NCBI GenBank assembly: GCA_965218045.1
Contig: CBDCJX010000001.1
Coordinates: 124,001 to 188,000, forward strand
DNA: 64,000 nt
Reading direction: 5' to 3'
Source of the DNA: CAVRCA01 sp965218045
Lineage (GTDB): Bacteria > Pseudomonadota > Alphaproteobacteria > Acetobacterales > Acetobacteraceae
Shown: piece after piece, positions 47,261-55,737 of the stretch
Position numbering within the stretch: the first letter of the stretch is position 1
Layout of the letters: every line of letters starts with the position of its first letter
The notes under the pieces: model-generated
The model's database searches: none
The model's input: only the letters and a program-made list of their open reading frames with translations
Told to the model about the DNA's origin: nothing
Position numbers and translations under genes: made by a program

Positions 47261-48147
47261 ACACTTCGATCCCAAAGCCCATCCGCAACGTGATGACCGT
47301 CGACGTGGAGGATTACTTCCAGGTCCAGGCGTTCGCTGGCTGCATCGACCGCGCCGACTGGGACAAGCTGCCACGCCGCGTCGAAGCGAACACCGATCGG
47401 ATCCTCGCCCAGTTCGACCGGGCCGGCGCGAAGGCGACGTTCTTCACGTTGGGCTGGATTGCCGAGCGCCATCCCGCACTGGTGCGCCGAATAGTCGCCG
47501 CCGGCCATGAATTGGCCAGCCACGGCTATGATCACACCCGCGCTGATGCCCAGGATCCGGCGACCTTCGCGGCCGATATCCGCAAGGCCAAACGCATTCT
47601 CGAAGATGTCGGCGACTGCGCCGTTATCGGCTACCGTGCCGCTACGTTCTCGATTGGCGCACGTAATCCGTGGGCGTTCGACGTTCTCGCCGCCGAGAAA
47701 TATCGCTATAGCTCAAGCATCTATCCGGTGAAGCACGATCTCTACGGTATGCCGGACGCCCCCCGCACGCCGTTCCGCCCGGGCACAAGCGGGCTGTGGG
47801 AAATCCCGATGACCACGGTGCGGCTGCTCGGCCGCAACCTCCCATGCTCTGGTGGCGGATACTTTCGGCTAGCACCCTACGCGCTGTTCCGACGCGGACT
47901 AGGCCGGGTTAACCGCCAGGAAGCCAGGCCCGGTATTTTCTACACGCACCCTTGGGAGATCGATCCCGGCCAGCCGCGCGTCACCAATTGCGGGCGCACG
48001 TCGCGGTTCAGGCACTACGTAAACCTGAGCAAGACCGCCGGCCGGCTCGACCGATTGCTGAGCGAGTTCGCCTGGGACCGCATGGATCGGGTCTATGCCG
48101 ATCTTCTCGCCGAGCGCCAGGACCATCCTCTCAGGACGGCGGCATGA
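47257..48147 (+). CDS. XrtA system polysaccharide deacetylase
   Basis: A 296-aa carbohydrate esterase family 4 protein: NVMTVDVEDYFQVQAFAGCI (catalytic and metal Asp), ATFFTLGWIAERHPALVRRI, ELASHGYDHTRADAQ (metal HxxxH) and IGYRAATFSIGARNPWAFDV. The DVEDYF start and the late FYTHPWEIDPGQPR motif are those of the exosortase A-associated subgroup. It would remove acetyl groups from the glycan. ATG 47257 overlaps the ATPase stop, and its own stop overlaps the next start. Confidence 0.92.
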   Translation: MNTSIPKPIRNVMTVDVEDYFQVQAFAGCIDRADWDKLPRRVEANTDRILAQFDRAGAKATFFTLGWIAERHPALVRRIVAAGHELASHGYDHTRADAQDPATFAADIRKAKRILEDVGDCAVIGYRAATFSIGARNPWAFDVLAAEKYRYSSSIYPVKHDLYGMPDAPRTPFRPGTSGLWEIPMTTVRLLGRNLPCSGGGYFRLAPYALFRRGLGRVNRQEARPGIFYTHPWEIDPGQPRVTNCGRTSRFRHYVNLSKTAGRLDRLLSEFAWDRMDRVYADLLAERQDHPLRTAA

Positions 48148-49217
48148 TCAGTCTGGACGACAATTGGAGCGACGCCGCCGCCTGGGATGGTTTCGTCCGG
48201 GCGCACGGCCAGTCGCGCTACTGCCATCTGTTCGGCTATGGCCAGGTGGTCGGCTGCTACGGTTACAAGCCACGCTATCTTGCCTTCCGTCGCAACCGCG
48301 ACCTGGTCGGCGTGCTGCCGGCGGCCGAAGTCTCCAGCCTCATCTACCGGCGCCGCTTGGTCAGTCAGCCGTTCTCCGAATACGGCGGGATGCTGCTCGA
48401 CCCAGGTCTCAGCGATGATGAAACCTTGGCAGCGCTAACCGCACTGGCCGACTACCTCGACCGCGACAATCGAGTTGCCTCGCTTGAGCTTCACGGCAAT
48501 CACGGCGTGAGCCGAACCCCATCGCGCCTCGCCGCCTGCGCCGAGTCGGTCGGCTACATTGCCGTCATGGAACTGGGCATCGACACCGAGGCGCTGTGGC
48601 GCGACGTGGTCCGCTATTCGGTGCGCAAGGCCGTCAAACAGGCGCAGAACTATGGCGTAACCGTATCCTTCGACTGCGATCCAACCATCCTGCGCCGTGA
48701 CTTCTTCCCGCTCTACCTCAAGTCGATGAAGCGGCTCGGCGTACCACCACACAAATTCGCCTACTACGCGAGAAGTCTCGATACCTTCGGGCGGGACATG
48801 GTCCTGGCCACGGCCCGCGTCGCCGACGGGACCGCCATTGCCGGGCTGCTCGGCTTCTCATGTGGCGGCCGCGTCAACATCATCAACACCGTATCTGACC
48901 CGGCATTCTGGAATTTGAAGCCGAACGATCTTTTGCACTGGGAGATGATCCGTCGTACCGCCGAATCCGGTCACCGATATTTCGACTTTGGCAGCGTCCG
49001 CTACGAGGGCCAGTCCACCTATAAGAAGAAGTGGGGTACGATCTCCGCCGATCACCACAATTTCCTGCTCAGCAAGACACAACGAACGAAGCGGGATGTG
49101 CTGATCAACTCGTCCTCGGATTCGATGCAGCGGATGAGCCGGCTCTGGTCCTCTTATGTGCCGGATGCCGTTTCCCAGCGTCTCGGCCCAATGATCCGCG
49201 GCCAGTTGGCGCGTTGA
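48144..49217 (+). CDS. FemAB-like protein, XrtA/PEP-CTERM-associated
   Basis: A 357-aa GNAT-fold protein: AHGQSRYCHLFGYGQVVGCY, VGVLPAAEVSSLIYRRRLVS, RKAVKQAQNYGVTVSF, PPHKFAYYARSLDTFGRDMV and HRYFDFGSVRYEGQSTYKKK, then WG. The layout matches the FemAB-like family of exosortase A loci. FemAB relatives transfer aminoacyl groups; here the acceptor may be the glycan, which is inference. ATG 48144 overlaps the deacetylase stop. Confidence 0.9.
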   Translation: MISLDDNWSDAAAWDGFVRAHGQSRYCHLFGYGQVVGCYGYKPRYLAFRRNRDLVGVLPAAEVSSLIYRRRLVSQPFSEYGGMLLDPGLSDDETLAALTALADYLDRDNRVASLELHGNHGVSRTPSRLAACAESVGYIAVMELGIDTEALWRDVVRYSVRKAVKQAQNYGVTVSFDCDPTILRRDFFPLYLKSMKRLGVPPHKFAYYARSLDTFGRDMVLATARVADGTAIAGLLGFSCGGRVNIINTVSDPAFWNLKPNDLLHWEMIRRTAESGHRYFDFGSVRYEGQSTYKKKWGTISADHHNFLLSKTQRTKRDVLINSSSDSMQRMSRLWSSYVPDAVSQRLGPMIRGQLAR

Positions 49218-49284
49218 GGGACAGCGTCGCCATGCCGTGTCAGTCAATGGCGCACGCCACGCGCTGGCGCCGCGGTCCCAGAGG

Positions 49285-50535
49285 ATGAGGAAGCTTCTCT
49301 TCCTTGCCCACCGGATCCCCTACCCACCCGACAAGGGGGACAAGATCCGCGCCTGGCACATGCTGCGTCACCTGATGCAGTCGCACCGGGTGTTCGTGGG
49401 ATGCCTGATCGACGACGAGTCGGATTGGTCGCATGTGCCGACCCTGCGCGCGCAGTGCGCCGAGCTCGCCTGTTTTCGCCTGCGTCCGCGCCGCCAGAAG
49501 CTGCGGGCGTTGCGCCGGCTGCGTCCCGGCCGGCCGCTCACGCTCGACTATTTCGACAATGCCGACCTGCGTCGTTGGGTGCGGACGACGATCGAGCGCG
49601 AGCGGATCGATCGCGCCTTCGTGTTCTGCTCGGCCATGGCGCCCTACGTGATGGACTGTCCGATGGCCGGCCGCATTCTCGATTTCATCGATGTGGATTC
49701 CTCGAAATGGGCCGAGTACGCCGAGCGCACGGCGTGGCCGATGCGGGCGATCTGGGCGCGCGAAGGCCGAACCCTGCTCGCCTTCGAGCGGCGCGCGGCG
49801 CAGCGCTTCGATCACGGAATCTTCGTCTCGGAGCCCGAGCTGCGTCACTTCCAGGCGCTGGCGCCCGAGAGCGCGGCGCGCACGAGCTTCGTCTCCAACG
49901 GTGTGGATATGGACTATTTCTCGCCGGAGCACGTATTCGACGATCCATTCGCGAAGCAGCAGCCCGCCATCGTCTTCACCGGTGCGATGGACTATCGGCC
50001 GAACATCGACGCCGTCGTGTGGTTCGCCCGCGAGGTGCTGCCCCGGCTGGAGCAGGGCCGCTCGACGTCGTTCTGGATCGTGGGAACCAATCCGGCCGAG
50101 GAAGTGCGGCGGCTGGCACGCTTGCCCGGGATCGAGATTACCGGGCGGGTGCCGGATACGCGCCCCTTCCTTGCCCATGCCGCCGTTGTGGTGGCGCCAC
50201 TGCGCATCGCGCGCGGCATCCAGAACAAGGTGCTGGAGGCCATGGCGATGGCGCGACCGGTGGTTTCCACGCCACAAGCCTTTGCGGGCATCGATGCCGA
50301 GCCGGGACGTGACCTGCTGCTCGCGGAAGGGGCCGAGCAGATGGCGTGCCGGCTGACCGAGGTGCTCGACGGCAAGCACCAGGCGCTCGGCGCCAACGCG
50401 CGCCGCGCAATGGAACAGCGCTACGACTGGTCCGCCACGCTATTGCCGCTGGACCAATTGTGGCCAGCGGACCGCTGTGCGGAGCAGCTCGCGATTGTCG
50501 GCGCGGCGCGGCGGCATTCGGGGGTCTCGGCGTGA
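49285..50535 (+). CDS. XrtA system glycosyltransferase (TIGR03087-like)
   Basis: A 416-aa GT-B family protein from ATG 49285 (RKLLFLAHRIPYPPDKGDKI). Features: RILDFIDVDSSKWAEYAERT, FVSNGVDMDYFSPEHVFDDP, IVFTGAMDYRPNIDAVVWFA, and VVVAPLRIARGIQNKVLEAM with AMARPVVSTPQAFAGI. These are typical of the exosortase A-associated glycosyltransferase. The in-frame ATG at 49237 adds 16 unconserved residues. The donor sugar is unknown. Its stop overlaps the xrtA start (GTGA). Confidence 0.91.
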   Translation: MRKLLFLAHRIPYPPDKGDKIRAWHMLRHLMQSHRVFVGCLIDDESDWSHVPTLRAQCAELACFRLRPRRQKLRALRRLRPGRPLTLDYFDNADLRRWVRTTIERERIDRAFVFCSAMAPYVMDCPMAGRILDFIDVDSSKWAEYAERTAWPMRAIWAREGRTLLAFERRAAQRFDHGIFVSEPELRHFQALAPESAARTSFVSNGVDMDYFSPEHVFDDPFAKQQPAIVFTGAMDYRPNIDAVVWFAREVLPRLEQGRSTSFWIVGTNPAEEVRRLARLPGIEITGRVPDTRPFLAHAAVVVAPLRIARGIQNKVLEAMAMARPVVSTPQAFAGIDAEPGRDLLLAEGAEQMACRLTEVLDGKHQALGANARRAMEQRYDWSATLLPLDQLWPADRCAEQLAIVGAARRHSGVSA

Positions 50536-52109
50536 TCGGCAACACGGCGACGTTGGCCACCCTGCCACGGGTATCCCGCAGCACCGCCCTGGCACTCACG
50601 ATCGGCCTGGCACTGCTGGCCTTGGTCTTTCGCCCAGAGATCGAGGCGGCGGTCGGCGTCTGGATCAACTCCACCGCCTACAATCATTGTTTCCTGGTGC
50701 TGCCGATCGCGCTCTATCTGGCGTGGGATCGGCGGGCCAGCCTGATCGGCGTGCCGAGCCGCCCCGCACCTTGGGTCAGCCTGGCCGCGCTGCCGCTCGG
50801 CGTCGTCTGGCTGATCGCGGACCGGCTCGGCATCATGGAGGGACGCCAGCTCGTCCTGATGGGCTTCGTAGAGCTGCTATTCCTCGCGGTGCTGGGCTGG
50901 CGTATGTTCGGACAGCTCGCGGCGCCGCTGCTCTACCTTTTCTTCCTGGTCCCGTTCGGCGGCTTCCTGGTCCCCATCCTGCAGACCTTCACCGCGCGCT
51001 TCATCGATCTCGGCCTCAGCCTGACCTCGCTGCCGTACTACATCGACAACTACATCATCCAGATCCCGGAAGGGACGTTCTATGTTGCCGAGGCGTGCGC
51101 CGGCCTGCGCTTCCTGATCGCGTCGATCGCGTTTGGCGTGCTCTACGCCGTGCTGATCTATCGCAGCTGGCAGCGGCGCGCGGCCTTCATCGGCCTCTCG
51201 CTCGTCGTGCCGGTCATCGCCAATGGTTTTCGCGGTCTTGGGATCGTGTGGCTCGGCCATCTGATGGGCAGCGCCCAGGCAGCCGCGGCTGATCACGTCC
51301 TCTATGGCTGGATGTTTTTTTCCGTTGTCATCCTGCTGCTGGTCCTGCTCGGCCTGCCGTTCCGTCAGGACATGGTGCCGGCCCAGTCCACCAGGGCAGT
51401 CCACTCCCCCCTTGCGCCCGCGTTTGGCGTTTCGCTTCGCGCGGCGGGGCTGCTGGTGGTCTGCGCGGTGTTCGGCCCGCTCGCCGCCGGCACGCTGGAC
51501 CGCGCCGCCGCCGGCCAGCCGCTGTCGGCGCCCCCGGTGCAGATCACCGGATGCGCGTCGGTTGCATTGTCCGACAGCTCGGCCGCCAGCCTGGGCGGCG
51601 TATTGCAGCACTACTCCTGCGAAGCGGGCGCTGTACGCCTGAGCATCGAGGTGTTCCCGCCGCGAACCAATCCGGGCCTGCTTCTCGCCGAGCAACGGCG
51701 AATGACCGGTCAAAGCAACGGGGCGGAGATCGAGGTGTCCCGTATCATGGTTTCCAAAGCGGACGCGCCGGACGCAGACGTGCCGTGGCGATTGGCACTG
51801 GCGAGCGAAGCGCCGCTGAGCGCGGCTGTTTCGGCCCTGTGGATCGACGGTCGGCCGAGCTCCGGCGGGCTGAGAATGCGGCTACTCCAGGCGATGAACA
51901 GCATATGGGGCAGCGCGGAGGCGCCGGTTATCGTCGCAGCCGCGCTTGATTTCAGCATCGCCCGGCCAACCGCCAATCGGGAATGGCCACGGGAGCAGCT
52001 GCGGGTGTTTCTCACGGAGCGACCCGGTCTGTCCGCGGTGGTGGAACGCCTAGCCCGCACCGCTACCGAAGTAGGGTCTCGACCTGACGGAGCCGGCTCC
52101 GGATTATAA
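50532..52109 (+). CDS. xrtA: Exosortase A fused to an EpsI domain
   Basis: A 525-aa protein starting at GTG 50532, overlapping the preceding stop. Residues 1-285 are the exosortase: about eight membrane helices and the transpeptidase residues Cys189 (FYVAEACAGLRFLIASIAFG), Arg234 (NGFRGLGIVWLGHLMG) and His255 (DHVLYGWMFF). Residues ~300-525 are an EpsI-type domain with one membrane helix (LRAAGLLVVCAVFGPLAAGT) and a periplasmic part. Exosortase A should recognise and cleave PEP-CTERM tails and pass the proteins to the envelope; no such substrate is visible in this window. It is the last gene of the plus arm. Confidence 0.93.
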   Translation: MIGNTATLATLPRVSRSTALALTIGLALLALVFRPEIEAAVGVWINSTAYNHCFLVLPIALYLAWDRRASLIGVPSRPAPWVSLAALPLGVVWLIADRLGIMEGRQLVLMGFVELLFLAVLGWRMFGQLAAPLLYLFFLVPFGGFLVPILQTFTARFIDLGLSLTSLPYYIDNYIIQIPEGTFYVAEACAGLRFLIASIAFGVLYAVLIYRSWQRRAAFIGLSLVVPVIANGFRGLGIVWLGHLMGSAQAAAADHVLYGWMFFSVVILLLVLLGLPFRQDMVPAQSTRAVHSPLAPAFGVSLRAAGLLVVCAVFGPLAAGTLDRAAAGQPLSAPPVQITGCASVALSDSSAASLGGVLQHYSCEAGAVRLSIEVFPPRTNPGLLLAEQRRMTGQSNGAEIEVSRIMVSKADAPDADVPWRLALASEAPLSAAVSALWIDGRPSSGGLRMRLLQAMNSIWGSAEAPVIVAAALDFSIARPTANREWPREQLRVFLTERPGLSAVVERLARTATEVGSRPDGAGSGL

Positions 52110-52113
52110 TAGT

Positions 52114-52521
52114 GTGCCACGCGGACTGAGCTTCGGGCTGGAGTTCAGCGAAGCATGGGCTGTGTCTCGGCCCGTGACGCTTGGAAAGGACTTCGATCAT
52201 TGGCTGACACCGTTCGTCGCGGTGATGGGCCGCAGCACGCGGCGGCGCGGGGGGGCGCTGTATATGCGCGGGCTGCTGGGACCAAATGGCCGAAGAGCGT
52301 CCAACCGCTGGCCGCACGTCTCGGCTCGCCAGGGCACGACCAGTTGGCCGCAGCTGCTCGGGGAGAAAAGCTGGCAATGCAAGCGCCACCGCCGTGAGCG
52401 AGACTCTCTGGAATCCGCAGAGCGCTCGTCGCTCGGCTCTTCGCCCCACCAAAGCCGCTCAGCCGATGTCCGCACTATTACAAGCGATTGCACGCTAGAA
52501 TTGAGAAATTGCCCAAAGTAG
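52114..52521 (+). pseudogene. Degenerate IS701-like transposase fragment
   Basis: Two frames together recall the N-terminus of IS701-family transposases: in the frame starting at 52114, DFDHWLTPFVAVMGRSTRRR and LYMRGLLGPNG; then, after a frame change near 52290, WPKSVQPLAARLGSPGHDQL. Only about 80 family residues remain; the DDE catalytic part is absent and what follows shows no conserved blocks. It fills most of the 421-base gap between xrtA and the MarR gene, which otherwise contains nothing I recognise. No inverted repeats that could bound an intact element were found. Confidence 0.6.
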
Positions 52522-52530
52522 TGCTGGTAT

Positions 52531-53028
52531 TTATTCCCGCGCCGGGTCGGAACCGGGGACGTCTTCGAGGTGCTCGTGCAGCTTCGCGAGCGTCTTTTGC
52601 AGGGCCGACCACTCGGCGCGACTGAGCCCGGAGGCGAGTTCCTCTTCCAGCCGTTGTGCCAAGGGTACTGCGCTCTCGAAGACCTTCTGCCCCTTGCGGG
52701 TCATCCGCAGTACGCGTGCGCGTCCGTCGACCGGATCCTGGGTCTGGCGCAGCAAACCGCGCGCCACCAGGGTCGCCGCGGCCCGGCTCACCTTGACCTT
52801 GTCCATGCCCGTCCAGTCGCTGACCCGGCTCGGCGAGATCGCCTCGAACCGGCCGATCACCGCGATCACACGCCACTCCGGAAGGGTGAGCCCGAACTCG
52901 CTAGAGTAGTGCCGGGCAAACAGGCGGGAGACCTGGTTGGCGGTGACCGAGAGCTGGTAGGGAAGCGATTCATCGAGCTTGAACTCCGAGTCACCGGAGA
53001 CCGGCCCAGCCGCTTTCGCCCGTTTCAT
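52531..53028 (-). CDS. MarR-family transcriptional regulator
   Basis: A 165-aa winged-helix protein: LPYQLSVTANQVSRLFARHY, LTLPEWRVIAVIGRFEAISP, recognition helix region MDKVKVSRAAATLVARGLLR, and wing DPVDGRARVLRMTRKGQKVF. The start is taken as ATG 53028 because AAGGGG lies nine bases upstream; ATG 53064 is also in frame (12 more residues). It is divergent from the P450-hmgA-fahA operon and probably represses it, with an aromatic acid as the likely inducer. A perfect inverted repeat lies upstream at 53077-53094. Confidence 0.88.
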   Translation of the reverse strand: MKRAKAAGPVSGDSEFKLDESLPYQLSVTANQVSRLFARHYSSEFGLTLPEWRVIAVIGRFEAISPSRVSDWTGMDKVKVSRAAATLVARGLLRQTQDPVDGRARVLRMTRKGQKVFESAVPLAQRLEEELASGLSRAEWSALQKTLAKLHEHLEDVPGSDPARE

Positions 53029-53076
53029 CCGCAACTGCCCCTTGTTCGCGACATAGCCAACCATAAACTACTTACC

Positions 53077-53094
53077 CATTCTGTCATAAGAATG
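53077..53094. promoter_or_regulatory. Inverted repeat, probable MarR operator
   Basis: CATTCT (53077-53082) and AGAATG (53089-53094) are perfect 6-bp half-sites with a 6-base spacer, a geometry usual for MarR dimers. It lies in the divergent region 13 bases from the longer MarR start and 155 bases before the P450 start, so autoregulation is the simplest reading. Confidence 0.55.
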
Positions 53095-53248
53095 ACGACG
53101 CGTCGCCCCGCCGACGAGCCATTCGTTTGCGCGGTTCGGCGGCAGCCGCGCTCTGCCTAGCTGGGGGCGACGGATTGCCGGACCGCCGAAACACGATGTA
53201 CGCTGCCGTCGAAAACTGGCGGTTGGCAAGTCCGGACTGGGGGGCGTG

Positions 53249-54448
53249 ATGATCGAGGATTTCGACCTGCGCGCATTGCCGCCCTCGTTCTACGCCGATC
53301 CCTATCCAACGTATCACGCGCTACGATCGGCCGAGCCGATAAGGCGAATGGCTGACGGCTCGTTTTTCCTGACGCGTTACGATGATGTGGCGGCAGTCTA
53401 CCGTCGCGCGCAGCATTTCAGCTCCGACAAGCAGCGGGAATTCGAGCCGAAGTTCGGCCGCTCATCGCTGCTCTACCAGCATCACACCACCAGTCTCGTC
53501 TTCAACGATCCGCCGCTACATACGCGAGTGCGCAGGTTGATCATGGGCGCGCTCACGGTTCGCGCCATCGCCGCCACGGAACCTGCCCTCATCACCTTGG
53601 CCGACGACCTGCTGGATCGCGCGGAAACATTGGGCCGCTTCGATATCATCGAACACTACGCCGCCGCCATTCCCGTGGAGGTGATCGGCAATCTGCTCGA
53701 TGTGCCGCAAGCGGACCGCGCGCCGCTGCGTGGATGGTCGCTGGCGATCCTCGGCGCGCTCGAACCCACGCTCGACGAAACGCGACGCATCGCCGGGGAG
53801 GCGGCGGTCCACGACTTCCTTTCATATCTGCGCGATCTCGTCGCCGACCGAAGGCGGCGGCCGGGCGACCCGGCGCACGATGTGTTGACCCGCCTTATCC
53901 AGGGCGAGGAGCACGAACGGCTCAGCGAGGCCGAGCTGTTGCAGAACTGCATCTTCATCCTCAACGCGGGCCATGAGACAACGACCAACCTGATCGGCAA
54001 TGCCCTGTTCGCGCTCACGCGGTGGCCGGAGCACCGTGCCCGCCTGATCCAGCAGCCGGCGCTGATCCGCGGCGCCGTCGAGGAGTTCCTGCGTTTCGAC
54101 AGCTCCAACCAGCTCGGCAACCGGATCAGCACCGCGCCGGCCGAGATCGGCGGCGTGTCGATCGCGCCGGGCACGCCGATCACGCTCTGCATCGGCGCGG
54201 CCAATCGCGACCCCGCTCAGTTCCCCGACCCCGACCGGCTTGACATCGCGCGCGATCCCAACCGTCATCTCGCCTTCGGCCTTGGCGTGCACCAGTGTGC
54301 CGGGATGACCTTGGCACGGCTCGAGGGCCGCATCGGGATCGGCCGTTTCGTGCGGCGGTTTCCCAATTTCGCGCTCGACGGCGATCCGGTGCGTGGCGGA
54401 CGGGCGCGCTTCCGCGGCTTTCTTTCATTACCAGCGAGGACGTCATGA
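53249..54448 (+). CDS. Cytochrome P450
   Basis: A 399-aa soluble bacterial P450. The I-helix oxygen motif is LNAGHETTTNL, the K-helix ExxR is in AVEEFLRFDS, and the heme loop HLAFGLGVHQCAGMTLAR carries the axial Cys350. The LVFNDPPLHTRVRRLIMGAL segment is typical of class I P450s, which need separate ferredoxin and reductase partners; none adjoins. The stop overlaps the hmgA start (ATGA), so it is tied to homogentisate breakdown and may hydroxylate an aromatic precursor; that substrate is inferred from context. Confidence 0.92.
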   Translation: MIEDFDLRALPPSFYADPYPTYHALRSAEPIRRMADGSFFLTRYDDVAAVYRRAQHFSSDKQREFEPKFGRSSLLYQHHTTSLVFNDPPLHTRVRRLIMGALTVRAIAATEPALITLADDLLDRAETLGRFDIIEHYAAAIPVEVIGNLLDVPQADRAPLRGWSLAILGALEPTLDETRRIAGEAAVHDFLSYLRDLVADRRRRPGDPAHDVLTRLIQGEEHERLSEAELLQNCIFILNAGHETTTNLIGNALFALTRWPEHRARLIQQPALIRGAVEEFLRFDSSNQLGNRISTAPAEIGGVSIAPGTPITLCIGAANRDPAQFPDPDRLDIARDPNRHLAFGLGVHQCAGMTLARLEGRIGIGRFVRRFPNFALDGDPVRGGRARFRGFLSLPARTS

Positions 54449-55737
54449 TCCAGGATGGCATTGCGTATCTCACCGGGTTCGGCAACGAGAACGCGACCGA
54501 GGCGGTGCCCGGCGCGCTCCCGGTGGGGCAGAACTCGCCGCAACGCGCGCCGCACGGGCTCTACGCCGAGCAGATTTCCGGCACGCCGTTCACCGTGCCG
54601 CGCGCGTCGGCCCGCCGAAGCTGGCTCTACCGCATCCGCCCATCGGTCAATCACCCGCCCTATCGGCGCGTCGAGCAGGGCTTGCTGTGCGGCAGCTTGG
54701 CGCCACCGACGCCGAACCGGCTGCGCTGGGATGCGATGCCCGTCCCCGACGAGCCGACCGATTTCGTCGCGGGCCTGGTCACCCTGGCGGCCAGCGCGCA
54801 AGCCGCCACCGGCGAGGGCGTCTCGGTGCATCTCTACCTGGCCAACCGCTCCATGCGGCGGGTGTTCTGCGATGCCGATGGCGAGCTGCTTCTGGTGCCC
54901 CAGCAAGGCGGCCTGGCGATCGCGACCGAGCTCGGCCGCCTGGTCGTCGGACCGGGCGAGATCGCCGTCATTCCGCGCGGCATCCGCTTTCGTGTCGAGC
55001 TGCAAGCGGCGTCGGCGCGCGGCTATATCTGCGAGAACCACGGGGCGATGCTGCGTCTGCCGGAGCTTGGCCCGATCGGCGCCAACGGGTTGGCCAATCC
55101 GCGCGATTTCCTGACACCCGTGGCGTGGTTCGAGGATCGCGACGAGCCGACCGAGCTGGTGCAGAAGTTCATGGGCACGTTGTGGGCGACGGAACTCGAC
55201 CGCTCGCCGCTCGATGTGGTGGCTTGGCACGGCAGCCTGGCACCCTACAAATACGATCTGGCGCGGTTCAACGTGATCGGCAGCGTGAGCTTCGACCACC
55301 CCGATCCGTCGATCTTCACCGTGCTCACCGCGCCGACCGAGCAGCCGGGGATCGCCAACGTCGATTTCGCGATCTTTCCGCCGCGCTGGATGGTGGCCGA
55401 GCACACCTTCCGCCCGCCCTGGTTCCACCGCAACGTGATGAACGAGTTCGTCGGACTGGTGCACGGCGTCTACGACGGCAAGCAAGGCGGCTTCATGCCG
55501 GGTGGCGCTTCCTTGCATCCGATGATGAGCGCGCACGGCCCGGACGCGCCTACCTGGGAGCGTGCCAGCCAGGCCGAGCTGACGCCGCACAAGCTCGACA
55601 ACACGCTGGCCTTCATGTTCGAGACCCGATCGCTGCTGCGTGCGACCGAGTTCGCGCTCTCCTGCCCGCAGCTCCAGGCGGATTACGATTCGTGCTGGCG
55701 CGGTCTCGGCAAGCAATTCGCGCCGGTGCAGCCGTGA
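54445..55737 (+). CDS. hmgA: Homogentisate 1,2-dioxygenase
   Basis: A 430-aa iron dioxygenase that opens the homogentisate ring to maleylacetoacetate. Landmarks: YLTGFGNENATEAVPGALPV, GQNSPQRAPHGLYAEQISGT, FTVPRASARRSWLYRIRPSV, FPPRWMVAEHTFRPPWFHRN (iron His region), VMNEFVGLVHGVYDGKQGGF (iron Glu) and GGASLHPMMSAHGPD (iron His). Length and motifs match the family. It is coupled upstream to the P450 (ATGA overlap) and downstream to fahA (GTGA overlap). No maleylacetoacetate isomerase gene intervenes. Confidence 0.96.
   Translation: MIQDGIAYLTGFGNENATEAVPGALPVGQNSPQRAPHGLYAEQISGTPFTVPRASARRSWLYRIRPSVNHPPYRRVEQGLLCGSLAPPTPNRLRWDAMPVPDEPTDFVAGLVTLAASAQAATGEGVSVHLYLANRSMRRVFCDADGELLLVPQQGGLAIATELGRLVVGPGEIAVIPRGIRFRVELQAASARGYICENHGAMLRLPELGPIGANGLANPRDFLTPVAWFEDRDEPTELVQKFMGTLWATELDRSPLDVVAWHGSLAPYKYDLARFNVIGSVSFDHPDPSIFTVLTAPTEQPGIANVDFAIFPPRWMVAEHTFRPPWFHRNVMNEFVGLVHGVYDGKQGGFMPGGASLHPMMSAHGPDAPTWERASQAELTPHKLDNTLAFMFETRSLLRATEFALSCPQLQADYDSCWRGLGKQFAPVQP

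Noticed and set aside
50532..52530. PEP-CTERM substrate gene near xrtA
   Set aside because: No frame ends in a PEP motif followed by a membrane helix and an Arg-rich tail; the only frame after xrtA is the transposase remnant.
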